64,000 bases of DNA, taken from Shinisaurus crocodilurus (taxonomy: Eukaryota; Chordata; Lepidosauria; Squamata; Shinisauridae). The DNA lies in contig CM037879.1 of assembly GCA_021292165.1 (NCBI GenBank), forward strand, positions 114,568,359 to 114,632,358, read 5' to 3'. The translations under genes and the position numbers were made by a program. The notes below the pieces were generated by a model. It searched no databases. It was given only the letters and a program-made list of their open reading frames with translations, and had not been told where the DNA came from. Each line of letters opens with the position of its first letter. Position 1 is the first letter of the stretch. Positions 41,816 through 53,811 of the stretch are shown piece after piece.

Positions 41816-42062
41816 CAGTCATGCCTTGGATTGAGAGCATAATTCGTTCTGGAAACGTGCTTGTAATCCAAAACACTCTTATATCAAAACGAGATCCCCC
41901 CCAAAATGTGTACAGAGATTTTTAATTTAAGCCGTACTACAGTACTTGTATTGCAAGACGTCGCTTGTATATCAAGTAAAAAAATTTAAATAAATACTTA
42001 AAAATGTGCTTGTCTTGCAAAACGCTCTCAAACCAAGTCACTTGCAATCCAAGGTATTACTG
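41816..42062. mobile_element. Tigger/pogo-like MITE, copy 2
   Basis: Starts cagtcatgccttggattgag and ends gcaatccaaggtattactg; TA on each side (41814-41815 and 42063-42064). It is in the opposite orientation to 9477-9737 and lacks the GC-richer core, so it is an internal-deletion variant. Confidence 0.85.
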
Positions 42063-42139
42063 TATTGACCACCGATATTCCACTTTTCATCCTTGAGTTG
42101 GGAATAAAGTAATTGCTTTGGGAGACGGCAGTCAGACAT

Positions 42140-42680
42140 TCGAACATTACTGGTCCACTGGTTGGAAGGGGCCTATAAGGCCATCGAGTCCAGCCCCTGC
42201 TCAATGCAGGAATCAAAGTTAAAGCATCCTTGACAAATAGCTGTCCAGCTGCATCTTGTGTGGGAGAGCCCACTACCTCCCTAGGTAATTGGTTCCATTG
42301 TCTTATTGCTCTAAGAGTCAGTGAGTTTTCCCCGATGTTCAACCAGAATCTGACTTTCCTATAACTTGAGCCCATTATTCTATGTCCTACAATCTGGGAT
42401 AATCGAGAAGAGATCCTGGCCCTCCTCTTTGTGACAACCTTTCAAGTACTTGAAGAGTGCTATCATATCTCCCCTCAGTCTTCCCTTCTGAAGGCTAAAC
42501 ATGCCCAGTTCCTTCAGCCTCTCCTCATAGGGCTTTGTTTCCAGTCCCCTGATCATCTTTGTTGCCCTCTCTAAGCCCTTTCCAGTTTGTCTGCATCCTT
42601 CTTAAAGTGTGGTGCCCAAAACAGCTCCATATTCAAGATGAGGCCTAACCAGTGCTGAGTAGAGGGGAACTAATACTTGT
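42140..42680 (-). mobile_element. CR1 LINE 3' region
   Basis: On the plus strand it reads ggttggaaggggcctataag, gccatcgagtccagcccctg, ... cttcagcctctcctcatagg, ... gtgtggtgcccaaaacagct, the classic reverse complement of the CR1 3' part known in birds and reptiles. The terminal short repeats are replaced by gtccact. A 115-codon frame across it is spurious. Confidence 0.85.
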
Positions 42681-42832
42681 GTACATGAAGCGGGGAGCCA
42701 TTTTGTCTTTCATTTCAGGCAGCAAAATGTCCTGGGCCAGTCTGTTTGCTATTGCCACTAAGGGGTGGATAATTTAATTTGTTGGCCTAAGGCTTCATGG
42801 AAGTGCAAGTGCAAATGAAACTGAAATTTGGC

Positions 42833-43514
42833 CAGGGATGGGGACTCAGACTCCAGGACTCGACTCGTGAGTCGGACTGAGTCCCTCCTCTGACTCGAGT
42901 CGCACTCGAGTCCCAATATTTTTAATGGGACTCGAGACTCGACTCGGGACTCGAGACCAAGGACTCGTCAACATCCCTGCTTGATGCTGTCTGGACCTAG
43001 TTGCAGTAACAATCCAAGTTTATTTTTTAAAATCATTTTCCTAATGCAACCTTTCAGACATTTTGGGTTTGGCTGCCTCTGCCTGCCTGTTTAGGGTTCC
43101 CTGCCTCCTCTGCCTGCCTGGTCTCTTCTTCACCAGTTTCACAGTTTGAATTGTCCAAGACAAAGGCCTCTGCCTGCCTGCTTTGGGGTTCCCTGCCTCC
43201 TCTGCCTGCCTGGTTATTTTGGGTTTGTCTGCCTGGTCTGTTCTTGTCAAAATCAGTGGCAGAGTTATGAGATAAAAGGTCCACTTGTGCCTAGAATTTA
43301 TTTAAGCCACACATCTGAAGTAGCCTTATTTTGTTGGAGAAAAATCCCATTGATTTTAATAGGGACTCGTGGAGTCCTCTTTGGGAGTGATTTGTGACTC
43401 ATGACTCGTGAGTCACCATTTTGGACCAAGGACTTGGACTTGGACTCGAGACTCGGGTCCAAAGACTAGTGACTCGACTCGTGACTCGAGACCAAGGACT
43501 CTTCAACATCCCTG
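42833..43514. mobile_element. Non-autonomous hAT element, family E (ACTCG-rich), copy 2
   Basis: Starts cagggatggggactcaga and ends aaggactcttcaacatccctg-like (outer part caacatccctg); perfect 8-bp flanks aatttggc (42825-42832 and 43515-43522). It matches 33273-34044 outside a short interior segment. Confidence 0.93.
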
Positions 43515-44562
43515 AATTTGGCCATTATCCACTCAAGAGCATTTGTTGGTTTTATGCACACACACACACACAATGTTTAGATGTACTTCAGTTAATGCCA
43601 GAACACAAGTTCATAAACCTTTCAGACCTTGCTGATTTTTCCCAATTTTGTTGTATAACTTATAAGTTTATGATTTTGATTTCCTGATATACTTCTGCTA
43701 ATTTCTTCAGAAGTTATTGCTTTCTGTGTTGTTTTTCTTTAATTTTATGCTAAGCAAATCAAAATAAAAGTGAGCAGCTGGGGCGGGGGGGGCAGTACTT
43801 TTAATTAATGTTGTTATTTGTAGGGAGGGGGAGTTCTGTCTAGTGTTTTCTGTATTATATGCTATGAAAAATCAATAAAACAATAAGTTGCAAAAATTGC
43901 TGAATGAGAGCTTTGACATTTTAGTATCTAAGCTCTTTTTTTTTTTTTTTTGCAGTATTGAATTAAGGTATTCATCCGTTCACTAGTTGTCTTTTACCAT
44001 GCAACATAGGTTACCCAATGTTATCTGTGAATACATATGCAATGTGGTAAATGAACAAAACTGAGGACACATTGAACAAGCAAAACATAATTAGAGGGAA
44101 GCAGTAGAGCAGGGTTCCCCAAGCTTTTTTTGGCCTGTGGGCACATGTGAGATCCTAAACAGGTGTTGTTGGCAACATAGACAAGGAAGAATGTAGAAGT
44201 CAGATCAAAATGGGTCCTCTTGCATGATTTTTAAATGGGAAGTGTCTGTCTCTATGCACTGAACTTCAAAAACCACAAATCCAATGCTTGCCAGCAGCAC
44301 CTCCATGGCACAAAAAATGGATCCAAGTTATGGATCCTCATGATTTTTTACATAGGATTCTTCAACACTCCATTAAATTGCAGAACACATATGTGGATGT
44401 ATGGGTTCACATCTGATGGCGGTTTTGGGGATTTCCTATAAAAAATCAGTGATGATCCATAAGAATTTGTGTCTTGGCTCTATGTTTTTCTGCTATGGTG
44501 GTGCTGGCAAGCACCAGATTGGCGATGTACTGTACAATCCATAGACGTCAGCACCAGCTCTA
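43515..44562. other. Unassigned sequence with a possible hAT end
   Basis: A CA run is at 43557-43572, a T-run at 43936-43953, and cagggttccccaagcttttt at 44112 resembles a hAT terminus, but the other end was not found. No exon is seen. Confidence 0.4.
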
Positions 44563-44602
44563 ATGTGGTGGTGGTGGTGGTGGTGGTGTGTGTTGTGTGT
44601 GT
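44563..44602. repeat. (GGT)n and (GT)n microsatellite
   Basis: Seven to eight GGT units pass into a GT-rich run. Confidence 0.9.
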
Positions 44603-44749
44603 GGCAGGTATGGGGGCTATTGCTAGTTTCAGTTTCTCTCAGTTTCTCATTTTTTCCAGTCTTCTGTTTGAGTCATCTCGAACTTTGAACATTTTTCCCA
44701 TCTTACGTTTGGTTCATCCTCAATACTGAGAATTTTCTTTTTAAAAGTT

Positions 44750-45775
44750 TGCATGAAAATCATAAGTTTGCATGAAAATCATAAATTTTCTGAACATTTC
44801 TCCTAATACAAGTATTTTTGTATGCATTTTTGCCTAATATACACATTTTTGGTAAACAGTTGTCCTAGTATAATACATTTTTGAACATGATTTCCCCATC
44901 TTTGTACACCTTTATTGATTGGAGAACTCCATTGCAAAAAGCTTGGGTCTTCCTGCAAGCACTAGAGAAGGTCTTGGCATGCACATGTGTGCTCTTGGGC
45001 ACTGCATCAGAGACTCCTTCAGTAGAGACATCCAGGCAAGAGACACACATGCAGTTGGGAGATTTTTCATGCAGCAGTTCCCAGTGCTGGGGAAAAAAAA
45101 TGCCTCTCTTTTCTTATGGCTTGTCTTCTTTCCTTTTGCAATGGTACGTGCTATGGAAAATGGTTTTCTAAAAGCATTTAAGAAAGCATTGGTTCCATGT
45201 GCTGTTCTTGCCCACTTATAAGTTGGGGGGGGGTGTTGGTTGGGATCACAGTCATCATTTGAAAATTTCAAGGAAAAAATCCATTTACTGTTCATAAGTA
45301 TCAAATAGTGGAGATGAATGAGCTTTTTCAAACACACCTTGTATTAACTTCAAAATGGACTTCCAAAAAGCTTCCCAAAAAGGGGAAGATCGTGGCTCTT
45401 TTATTTTGCCAGTCCCAGAAAAATGATGCACCTCTCAGCTTCTTAAATCTTCCCCCAATCACATTAAGCATTATAGAATAAGAGGCAGCAGGGTTAAAAA
45501 CTAAGGGTGTAAGGAGAAGGTCCTTTGCATGGAATAGCTCCCACACATCAGCTTTTGCCCTTGTAGCCTGAGGTTGGACTGGCAGCCTGGAATCATGTGT
45601 GCAGAGACCTCTCAGCATGTGTGATCTCTGGCTGCAACCAGATGATCCCTGGCTGATAAAGGCATTGCTCAGTTAGGAAAGATTCTGGTCATGCAAAACA
45701 TTTTGTCATCCTGGGAAGTCATTTTGGTCTGGGCTGGAGAAGGATTTGGGGGCTTGTTAAAGCTCTCCTCCTCTC
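44750..45775. other. Unassigned sequence with a diverged A/T-rich repeat
   Basis: Two tandem units gtttgcatgaaaatcataa occur at 44749-44790. The following stretch (tatgcatttttgcctaatat) resembles 53690-53780 and 54108-54170, so it is a dispersed family. The rest is unassigned. Confidence 0.4.
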
Positions 45776-46380
45776 CTTTATTTATTTATTTATTTATTTT
45801 ACTTGTAGCCCTTCTTTTTATCAAGAAAAAAATGGCACTCAAGGCAGCTTACAATCCTAAATAAAATTTGATTAAAACAATAATAAAACAAGTGCATTAA
45901 AACACATTAAAAAACACAAGAGCAACAGAATAAAAAGAATATCCAATCCAGCAGACCCACTTACATGCCAGAGCCAGTGTGGCGTAGTGGTGAGAGTGTT
46001 GGTCTGGGACTCGGGAGATCCGGGTTCTAGTCCCCGCTCGGTCATGAAACTCACTGGGTGACTTTGGGCCAGTCACTGACTCTCAGCCTAACTTACCTCA
46101 CAGGGTTGTTGTGAGGATAAAATGGAGAGGAGGAGGATTATGTAAGCTGCCTTGGGTTCCTTGCAGGAAAAAAGGCGGGGTATAAATATAATAAATAAAT
46201 AAAGCCTTCTTGAATAAAAAGGGCTTTTCCTGCTGGCAGAGAGGGAGTGAACCTAGCCTCCCTTGGCAGGGAGTTCCACAGCCTGCAAGTGGCCAGCCAC
46301 CTTTAAAGAGCCTCTGGTTTGGTAATTCAAAACGTGTTCAAAGGGTTCTGGTGTGAAAGTTCAAAAAAGGAGAAAACTGT
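45776..46380 (-). mobile_element. L2-type LINE 3' end split by a SINE
   Basis: On the minus strand the coding remnant (plus strand ggcagggagttccacagcct at 46266-46285, the reverse of an 'LWNSLP'-type block) leads into a 3' UTR and ends with ttgtaagctgccttgagtgc and AAATAAATAAA at 45776-45800. The plus-strand SINE at 45971-46203 interrupts it. Confidence 0.65.
45971..46203 (+). mobile_element. Sauria-type tRNA-derived SINE, copy 2
   Basis: Full-length: agccagtgtggcgtagtggt (A-box region), ccgggttctagtccccgctc (B-box region), tcactgggtgactttgggcc, cctcacagggttgttgtgag, and the aaaaaggcggggtataaata tail with AATAAATAAA. It is inserted in an L2-type 3' end. Confidence 0.9.
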
Positions 46381-47129
46381 GAATAACATTGCCCCTCAAT
46401 GTGTGTTCCAGCTGTCAAGTACTTTTTAAATGATGCAATTCCTTTACAAATGCAAATCCATCCCTACTGCTCTTTTCATTTCTCCTGCACCGAACTTACT
46501 ATAGCATAGACTGACAAGTTGCCACATATGTGTAACAGAAATTGACCCTCTCCTTACCATTCCTTGAAGAACATTTAAAATGGTTTTGAGTGCACTTTTA
46601 AACCATGGCTTTATAAACTAGTTAAATTTCAGCCACTTGATGTGTTAAAATTAACCTTCTCGGAGGTTCTCATGAGTTCCCAAGGGAGATGAAGCTGGGC
46701 GGCTAAACAAAAACAACAATTTGAGTGGCACCTGTCATCTGTCTCTCAAGGGAAATTGCCAGCATAATAAACCACCAGAATAGATAATTTCAGGCTGATA
46801 TTTACTTTGGTCTGAAAAAGGAAAGAATTGAATCAACATTTTGATTTTCTTGCAAGGTTGATTAGTGCCTTTGCTGATGAAATCAAGCAAAATGGTTTTG
46901 CTAAAAACTAAAATAGGTTTGATGAAGCAAGGTAATGCAGAGTATAAACAGAATGTATTCATTAGTCAAACAGAAATACAATGTCATGTACAGAATGTTG
47001 TCAGCACCTATAGTTCATATGTACCCACACTAGTTTGTAAATGTTTGAGAAGCCAATAATGTAGTACATGCTAGATGTGTGCATTTTTTATTGATAATAA
47101 ATTTTTTAAAATCAAAATCTCACACTGGA

Positions 47130-47372
47130 GAGCCAGTGTGGTGTAGTGGTTAGAGGGTTGGATTGGGACTCGGGAGATCTGGGTTCAAATCCCTGCTCGG
47201 CCATGAAACTCACTGGGTGACTTTGGGCCAGTCACTGACTCTCAGCCTAACCTACCTCACAGGGTTGTTGTGAGGGTAAAATGGAGAGGAGGAGGAGGAG
47301 GAGGATTATGTAAGCCGCCTTGGGTTCCTTGCAGGAAAAAAGGCGGGGTATAAATGTAATAAATAAATAAAA
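47130..47372 (+). mobile_element. Sauria-type tRNA-derived SINE, copy 3
   Basis: Full-length. gagccagtgtggtgtagtgg, tgggttcaaatccctgctcg, a GGA expansion at 47284-47310, and the same tail. The B box ggttcaaatcc is the best preserved of the three. It differs from copy 2 by a handful of changes, consistent with the same subfamily. Confidence 0.9.
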
Positions 47373-47840
47373 GGGGGGGAATTGTATCAGGTTTCTAATT
47401 CTTAAATAACCTTATTTCATCCAGTATAATTGCTTTTATATGTATAGGCTGGGAGACATCAAAATATTTTGAGATTCAGAAATTCTCTTCTGACATAAGA
47501 CCTCAAAGCCATACACAGTAAATTCAAATAAATAAAGACTTTAAATAGCTGACATTCAAACTACAGTCTGAGAGTTTTGGAATATTTTACCAGAGTAGGA
47601 CTGAAATAGATAGGGCAATCCAATGGTCCTGCAATTGATGGCTGCTAATATTGGTATAACACCAGCATAATGGTGTCTGGATCCTATGCATTTCCAGCAG
47701 CAGCCACAGAATACCACTTTCCAGTTAAGATGTGCATTCAGTTTGGAACAAATTAAAAATGGAACTGAATGAGTCCATTTGGTTCAAATTCCATTTGTTC
47801 TGAAATGGAGGCATTCACTAACAAATAGGTAAATATTCTG
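47373..47840. other. Unassigned sequence
   Basis: No gene or clear repeat recognised. Confidence 0.4.
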
Positions 47841-48108
47841 GGCAGTACTGAATGCTGTCAATGCTAGCACTAATGATGCTGCACTAGCATAAACCGGGGC
47901 TGGCACAATGTCATTAGCATTTCCCAGGCAAAGGAGAAAAGCAGTAATTTGCTACCAAATTCTGGCAGTGTGTTTGCCACCAAATTTCAGGTGGCACATC
48001 ACCATTTGTTCCCTTTGCCTATCAAGTGCTTATGACGTTGCACTAGTGTTGCTTTACGCTAGTGAATGTCATTAGTGCTAGTGCTGCAACAGCATTAGAT
48101 ACTGTTCT
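47841..48108. mobile_element. Long inverted-repeat MITE ('cactagcataaac' family)
   Basis: Left arm gtactgaatgctgtcaatgc ... tgctagcactaatgatgctg; right arm cattagtgctagtgctgcaa ... agcattagatactg. Arms of about 50 bases surround a ~160-bp loop. Relatives: 57550-57755 and, by their ends, 53812-54108. Confidence 0.65.
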
Positions 48109-49072
48109 TTGTTACCCACATTCATACCCATTTGTACTCACTTTCATACACATTGGGTGTTGGATGGCTTACCTTTTTTTTGGTAGTGGTAGACTGGTAG
48201 TAGAACTGATTTCAGCATCTCCATCAGCATTCCTCATATTATTTCTCCAGAGTGCCCAGGGTATTGTGTCTTTTGGGGTGGGGGAATGGTAGCCCCCATA
48301 AAGAGCCCCCATTGCAAGGACCAAGGCATTCTGGGGAAAATAAAATGGTGGCTGCTTGAAGGAGATGCCTCTTCCACCATTGGCAGCAGCAAAAAGAGTG
48401 AGAGGGAAAGAAAGCCAAAAAAGAATGAATATGACCAATGAAACGGGAAAAAATTAAAGTGATGTTGAATCACAAGGTAGTGCCTCCAACTCCCATCCAG
48501 ACAGGTTATCCAGAAGGATAGCATTAGCAATGGGATTCAAAGCCAACAAGAAGTCCCAGCAAGTCAGCTGATTCACACTCTCCGAGTCATTCCCCTGGCA
48601 TAGGTCATCCGTCATGGCATCAGGTCAACCAAGTGCTGAAACTTTTGACCAGACTGAAATAGATCTAGATAATCAGTCTCACCCAAGAGTGCTTGCAGTT
48701 GTGTAGTGGTAAGTTCCTGCTCAAATAGGTGGAGTAGATTGGGACTGGACAAGAAAGGTGGCTGTGCTCCCCATTGCTTTTCCCAGTGGATGGCAGAATT
48801 GTCTGTAAATGGAGTGGGGAGGGAGGATCATGGCCAACATGGGTTGCCATTCTGAATAACACCTACTTACCCTACATCCTTTGTGTGGAAGACATTACTT
48901 ATCTTCATATATTATTGCATTCTCCCATGTGTTCACTGAATGCATGGATGCGGGTGGAGCTCTGCCTCCATGGAAGAGTCTGTCATTGCAACTCTACCTC
49001 CTCATACTAGTTCATGTGAATCGCACTGCAACCTGGTTAGAAATGCCCACACAACAGAAGAAAAACAATGGG
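48109..49072. other. Unassigned sequence
   Basis: No exon or known repeat was recognised. Frames around 48170-48530 and 48665-49010 have no known domain. Confidence 0.4.
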
Positions 49073-49170
49073 TAGTATCTAATGTTAGTCCTACTTACAA
49101 TGGATCTACTCCATTCATTTCAATGGAGTAGATCCATTGAAATGAACGGGACAACTCACTTATCCTTAGG
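49073..49170. repeat. Short foldback repeat
   Basis: ggatctactccattcatttc and aatggagtagatccattgaa are inverted around 49113-49120, next to ggtagtatctaatgttagtc, the end motif of the MITE family at 53812 and 57550. Confidence 0.5.
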
Positions 49171-49300
49171 CAAGCCATCATCCTTTCTGCCTCAATCCCT
49201 CACCTGCAATATAGGGATATCCTTCTGGGCCCTGGCCACCCTGTTACAATGATTGATATGAGTTAGATATATAGTTTCTGCAAAGACCTGAGTTAGTATT

Positions 49301-49440
49301 TTTATTTATTTATTTATTTATTTGTTGCATTTATGGATTGCCCATCTGGCCGGCAAACCGGCCACTCTGGGTGACATACAACATGATAAAATACAGAGTA
49401 AAACACACTTAAAACAGTATAAAAATTTAAAATAGTATGA
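49301..49440 (-). mobile_element. L2-clade 3' end, same subfamily as 18853-19720
   Basis: On the plus strand TTTA repeats are followed by gttgcatttatggattgccc, atctggccggcaaaccggcc and actctgggtgacatacaaca. Reversed, this matches the end gcccagggtggccgg ... cagccagatgggcgattaat at 19665-19710. Confidence 0.7.
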
Positions 49441-49456
49441 ACTGCAAATAGGGATG

Positions 49457-49925
49457 GCTTAGAATTTCATTTCAGTTCATTTTTTATAAGAATTTACCAA
49501 AATCCACACATTTCTTCCTATTCGGGATGGAAAGAAATTGAGATGTTAAAAAATGTGGGAGAAACCAAAACTAACAGATTTGTCCATCCAAGCCCAGGGC
49601 TTTGAATGCTTAGCTCCTACATCTCTGACTTTGACTCTTCTGTATTCATCCATGTTTCTGGTGCTGAATCATGATTGCTGCTGCTGTTTTCTGACAGGCT
49701 CCTGATCTTTAACAACTATATGTCAGGAAGATACAACATGGTTCTCTCCATGCTGGGAATAGTTCTACCTACTGAATTTGGCCATGGCAGATGTGTGAGA
49801 AATTCAGTTCAGTTCAGGTTTGATAAGAATTTACCAGAATTCACTTTTTTTCTTCTCATATTTGTGATGGAAAGAAATTGAGATTTCAAAAATTGAAATG
49901 TGAGAGAAAGTGAAATTTACAGATT
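49457..49925. repeat. Pair of ~130-bp direct repeats
   Basis: Copies at 49457-49590 and 49795-49925 share taagaatttaccaaaatcca/ taagaatttaccagaattca, gatggaaagaaattgagat and acagattcatcc-like sequence. They are about 340 bp apart and clearly diverged. Confidence 0.55.
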
Positions 49926-51054
49926 CATCCTTCCCTAAGTTAACTATAGCTGGAGAAAGTATCAGAAACGTCTGTTCCTAAGCTTTTGATTCCTTAAGGA
50001 TGCAGATTTTGTTGGTCTATTTGTTTATACAGATGGTTACAGATGATATTTTTTTTTGAAGAATCTATCTTGAATGTCTTTATCTGCTGAAATGTCAAAG
50101 GAGGCCTCTTATACTTGGTAATTGCATATATTCTTCATTTATAGTATGTAGTAATGGGAGTGTTTCTGTTATACCCAGGTAATTTGCAACTGCAATTGTT
50201 ATAACATGATATTTGCATATTCATGTAAATTGTAACTGTTTCAAAACATGGCTGTGGAAATTGTTATTGTTTCAAAACCTTTTCTCATTGTCTAGAGCTG
50301 AAACGATAGGTGCATGAATAGAGTTAATGATTCTGAATACATCTGGGAATATAACCATGTCATATTCTCTGACAGTCTGTCAATGATGTGTCCTTGAAAC
50401 ATGGTGAATGCTGATATGTTTTCAGCAGAATACTCACAGATGGTTCTAGTATCCAATACAGTGGTAGAATAATGCAATTATTTGAGCTACTGTCTACAAT
50501 TTTATGTGACTGCCTGTTAATACTAGAATTAGCAAAAGTTTGAATTTCTTAGGTTTGAAATGGTAAAAGGAATAGGCTTTCAATTATATACATGCTAAAA
50601 TTAAATGTTTCGATATTACTGTCTATTAGTAAAAATGAAGAAGATTAAAAGTTGATTGCAATTTTAGCTTCTAGACAAATTTCCCTATATGGTAGACTCA
50701 GATTCTGTAATCAGAGCATTCAATAATATTCACAATGCATTAAAAGTATTGGAACATTAGACAGGAAAGTCATTCAAATAATAATAGGCTGAGGCACAGT
50801 ACTGGAGTGAATGTGTATGTGTGTGAATATGTTTTTTACTTAATGTTGCTTGCTATTCAGGATACTTGTAAATAAATAACCAAAAGGATCTATAAAGGAA
50901 ATATTTTCATTGTTCAAATTCTATTAAAAGAAAAGAGAAAAAAAATCAATTGAATTAGTGTGTAGGGGTTACAGGGATTCCTGTTCATCTTTTCCTGAAT
51001 CTATGTAGTAATCCATGTATAGTAGCAAGTAAAATCTAATGATAACCCTTCCAA
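49926..51054. other. Unassigned sequence
   Basis: About 1.1 kb of AT-rich sequence with no recognised gene or repeat. Confidence 0.4.
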
Positions 51055-51125
51055 TGCTGCTGGCTGGGGCATTCTGGGAGTTGTATGACTTTTTTCTGTC
51101 TAAACATGCATAGGATTGCACCCAA
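51055..51125. mobile_element. Half of a palindromic MITE
   Basis: tgctggctggggcattctgg, gagttgtatgacttttttct, gtctaaacatgcataggatt: the right half of the family at 15925-16055. Confidence 0.65.
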
Positions 51126-51365
51126 AATGAGGGAATTTGTCATCTCCCGCTGCCTGGGTGCCCTGTGGAAGAAGTAAGGCTAGGAGCTTAATGGGAGGCG
51201 CATGGGTGCGACAGGGAGTTACCTGAGTCATTTGAACTAAGGTTTCCTCTATATGTACCTCCATGATTGTTCCCTGACTCCCAGGAATGCATAAAAACAT
51301 TTTGTCCATGTAGTTTGGCAATCATTGGACTTCCCAAGGAACCAGGGATATTACACAGAGATGTA

Positions 51366-51398
51366 CACACACACAAACACACACACACACACACACAC
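51366..51398. repeat. (AC)n microsatellite
   Basis: A nearly pure AC run with one AA interruption. Confidence 0.9.
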
Positions 51399-51540
51399 CT
51401 CTCTAAGGTTAATGGAGAATTCGGTAACCCCCATTTCTTACAGGAGATTTCAATACATCCCTATGTCACTGTGTGCTTCCTAAAGCAGAAGTAAGTAGTG
51501 AATTTGAATTTTCTTCCCACTGGTGATACCTCTAAAGCAG

Positions 51541-51650
51541 GTGTGGGGAACCTGTGGTTCTCCAGATGTTGTTGGACCCCAATTCCCATCAGCCCCAACC
51601 AACATAGTCAATGGTAAGGGTTGATGGGAACGGTAGTCCCACAAGAACGG
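51541..51650. mobile_element. Palindromic MITE ('aactcccatcagcccc' family)
   Basis: ggtgtggggaacctgtggtt, ctccagatgttgttggaccc, aattcccatcagccccaacc, then ttgatgggaacggtagtccc. Confidence 0.65.
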
Positions 51651-51807
51651 GAAGACCACAAATCCCCCATTCTTACTCTAAGGAATTTCAAGGGAAGCCA
51701 AAAGCGTACTGCTAATTCTAGTAAAATTTATTAGTGGGGCTTTGCACAAGCTTAGCTTAATCATGATGGCCACAAAACAAGCTTTGCAGTACAATAGCAA
51801 TTGGTCC

Positions 51808-51808
<1 letters not shown>

Positions 51809-51838
<30 letters not shown>
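51809..51838. repeat. (TGT)n microsatellite
   Basis: Ten TGT/GTT units. Confidence 0.95.
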
Positions 51839-51840
<2 letters not shown>

Positions 51841-52847
51841 AAAGTCCTTTTCCCCTTTTCAACAAGCATAGAAAGTATTTCAAAACTAATGACAGATATG
51901 TTGCAAGATGGATTAAAGATTTTGGGTGCAGAATGTACTCTGAAAAATACTACTGCTGACCTGGTAATGCCAATCATAGAAAGTGAAAGTGTTTAGAATA
52001 CCCTAGGCTGCCTTAGAACAGCTTTCTCTAATGCACAGTGCACAACATCAACAGAAGCAATGACTTCACTATATTTACAACCCCAATTTTCCCATTACAG
52101 GGATCGTTTGTTCCCACTGGGAGCCATGCATTCATAATATAATTCATTAATATAATTCATTAAGACTACTGTCTTCTTTCTCCTGCAGTTAATTAAACCA
52201 AATTAAGTCAATTATACTTTTTCTATCCCAGATTTTTCTTCTTGCTAATCTAAATGAAAAAGTAAGTATTTAGATTTAAAAGAAAAGAAATGAAATGAAA
52301 ACATTATCTGGAGCACAATGAGAGTTGCTAATATTGTAGAATGCAATCATTTAAAAGTCAAAATGACCTAAAGAAACTTTTTCTCTAATTTATTTGGGGG
52401 ACACACACACACACACAATTCCTTCTCTCTCCCCACTCCATGAACTTTGCAAGAAAAAACCATTCCTCCTCTTCCCTCCCTCCCTCCCCAAACTTTGGAA
52501 GAAAAGGATACTGCATGGAGGTTGGCACATCTATACTTACAGATAGGGCTTGTGTAGACTGGATATGGGGAAACAAATGAATTGGGCCCATTTGCATGCT
52601 CCATTTGGATGCCTGGATTCTCCCCAGGTGAGGGGGGAGGGTTCTAGCATTCAAAAGAATGCTCAAAGGGGCCCAATTCCCTCCACTGCTTCCTACCCTG
52701 TCCCCGTCCCCAAGGGGGGAAAGTCACCTTGAGCTTGAAGGCCAGGACAGTAGCAGGCAGTGGAGGGAGCTCACTTGAATATAGGAGAAGCTGGTTGGGA
52801 CTGTCTCCTCCCCAACTGTTAGAAGAGTCAAGGTGCTAGTCTTTTTC
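51839..52847. other. Unassigned sequence
   Basis: A short AC run at 52402-52419 and otherwise no recognisable gene or repeat. Confidence 0.4.
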
Positions 52848-52965
52848 ACCAGGGATCATGGGGGCTGAACTAAATCCCCCATGATTCCAGCAGAAAATGC
52901 CAGCATCATTTTCCTCTGGGGGTTGTAAGGGATGTAGTTCAACCCCCACGATCCCTGGTGGGGGT
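52848..52965. mobile_element. Palindromic MITE with 'gatcatgggggctgaac' end
   Basis: Left end accagggatcatgggggctg, right end caacccccacgatccctggt, with a loop including the fully duplicated 38-base segment discussed under 55565-55602. GGGGGT repeats follow at 52962-52985. Confidence 0.6.
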
Positions 52966-53130
52966 GGGGGTGGGGGTGGGGTGGGGGAAGACACCGGGAA
53001 TGTTCATTATGCTGGCAGCATCTTCACTTTTCAAACAGCCAAGAGAAGGAGAAAACGCCTGGTGGGTTTTCCCCCTTTTCAAAGCAGCCCTCTGCTGCCT
53101 GTTTCTCTAGTCTCTCAGCTTGCATGGTGA

Positions 53131-53811
53131 CAAGGAAGCCACAACAGAGTCTCCCTATACACTGTCAACCCTCTTTCAGCTTGATGGCTAAATTCAATCT
53201 TGGAGAAGCCTCTGTGGGCTGCATTCTGGTGGTGGGCTGGCTGAAGCCAAAGGGAGCAGGACCAAAATACCCCCAAATACCCACATGATTTAGCTTAAAG
53301 CTCTTACTAACAGTAACTAAGCCATTAGAGAGTCATTTCAACCTTTTAAAATGGAGGAAAACATGCACTGAAAGCCAAGAAGCTACAGGACGACTGAAAG
53401 ATATTGCATAGTGGAATAAGACTCTAAATAATCAGTGGGCCAAGTTCGAAGGAGAAGGAGATTTAAAAAGATAATGGATTGGATCTAGATTGTATATCCC
53501 AAACTGGGTAAATTATGAGTTTTAGCAACTTCTGTATCCCCAGTATGCCATCCTCAGTATGGGATGGGTGGATCTGACAAGCCTGACTTTGTTCAAGTAC
53601 TCATTTTCTACTGCTACATTTGTTCCACCCTGTTTCCACGTTGGATTGCATTTTTTCTTTTAGTCTGGATGAAAATTCATATGTGTTTTATGCACATTTT
53701 TCAATATATACACATCTTTTGTTCAGGTTCTCACAGTATATGCATTTTTGTGCACACCTTTTCCAATATACACGTTTTTGCAAGTGATTTTTTTCAATTG
53801 AATACAGTGGG
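53131..53811. other. Unassigned sequence with A/T-rich dispersed repeat
   Basis: 53660-53800 (tatgcatttttgtgcacacc and similar) is related to 44790-44890. No exon is seen. Confidence 0.4.

Noticed and set aside
42028..42375. A 115-codon frame on the minus strand.
   Set aside because: It spans the edge of a Tigger-like MITE and the CR1 3' region; not a CR1 protein segment.
44112..44132. hAT-like terminus cagggttccccaagc.
   Set aside because: No partner end or duplication found within a reasonable distance.
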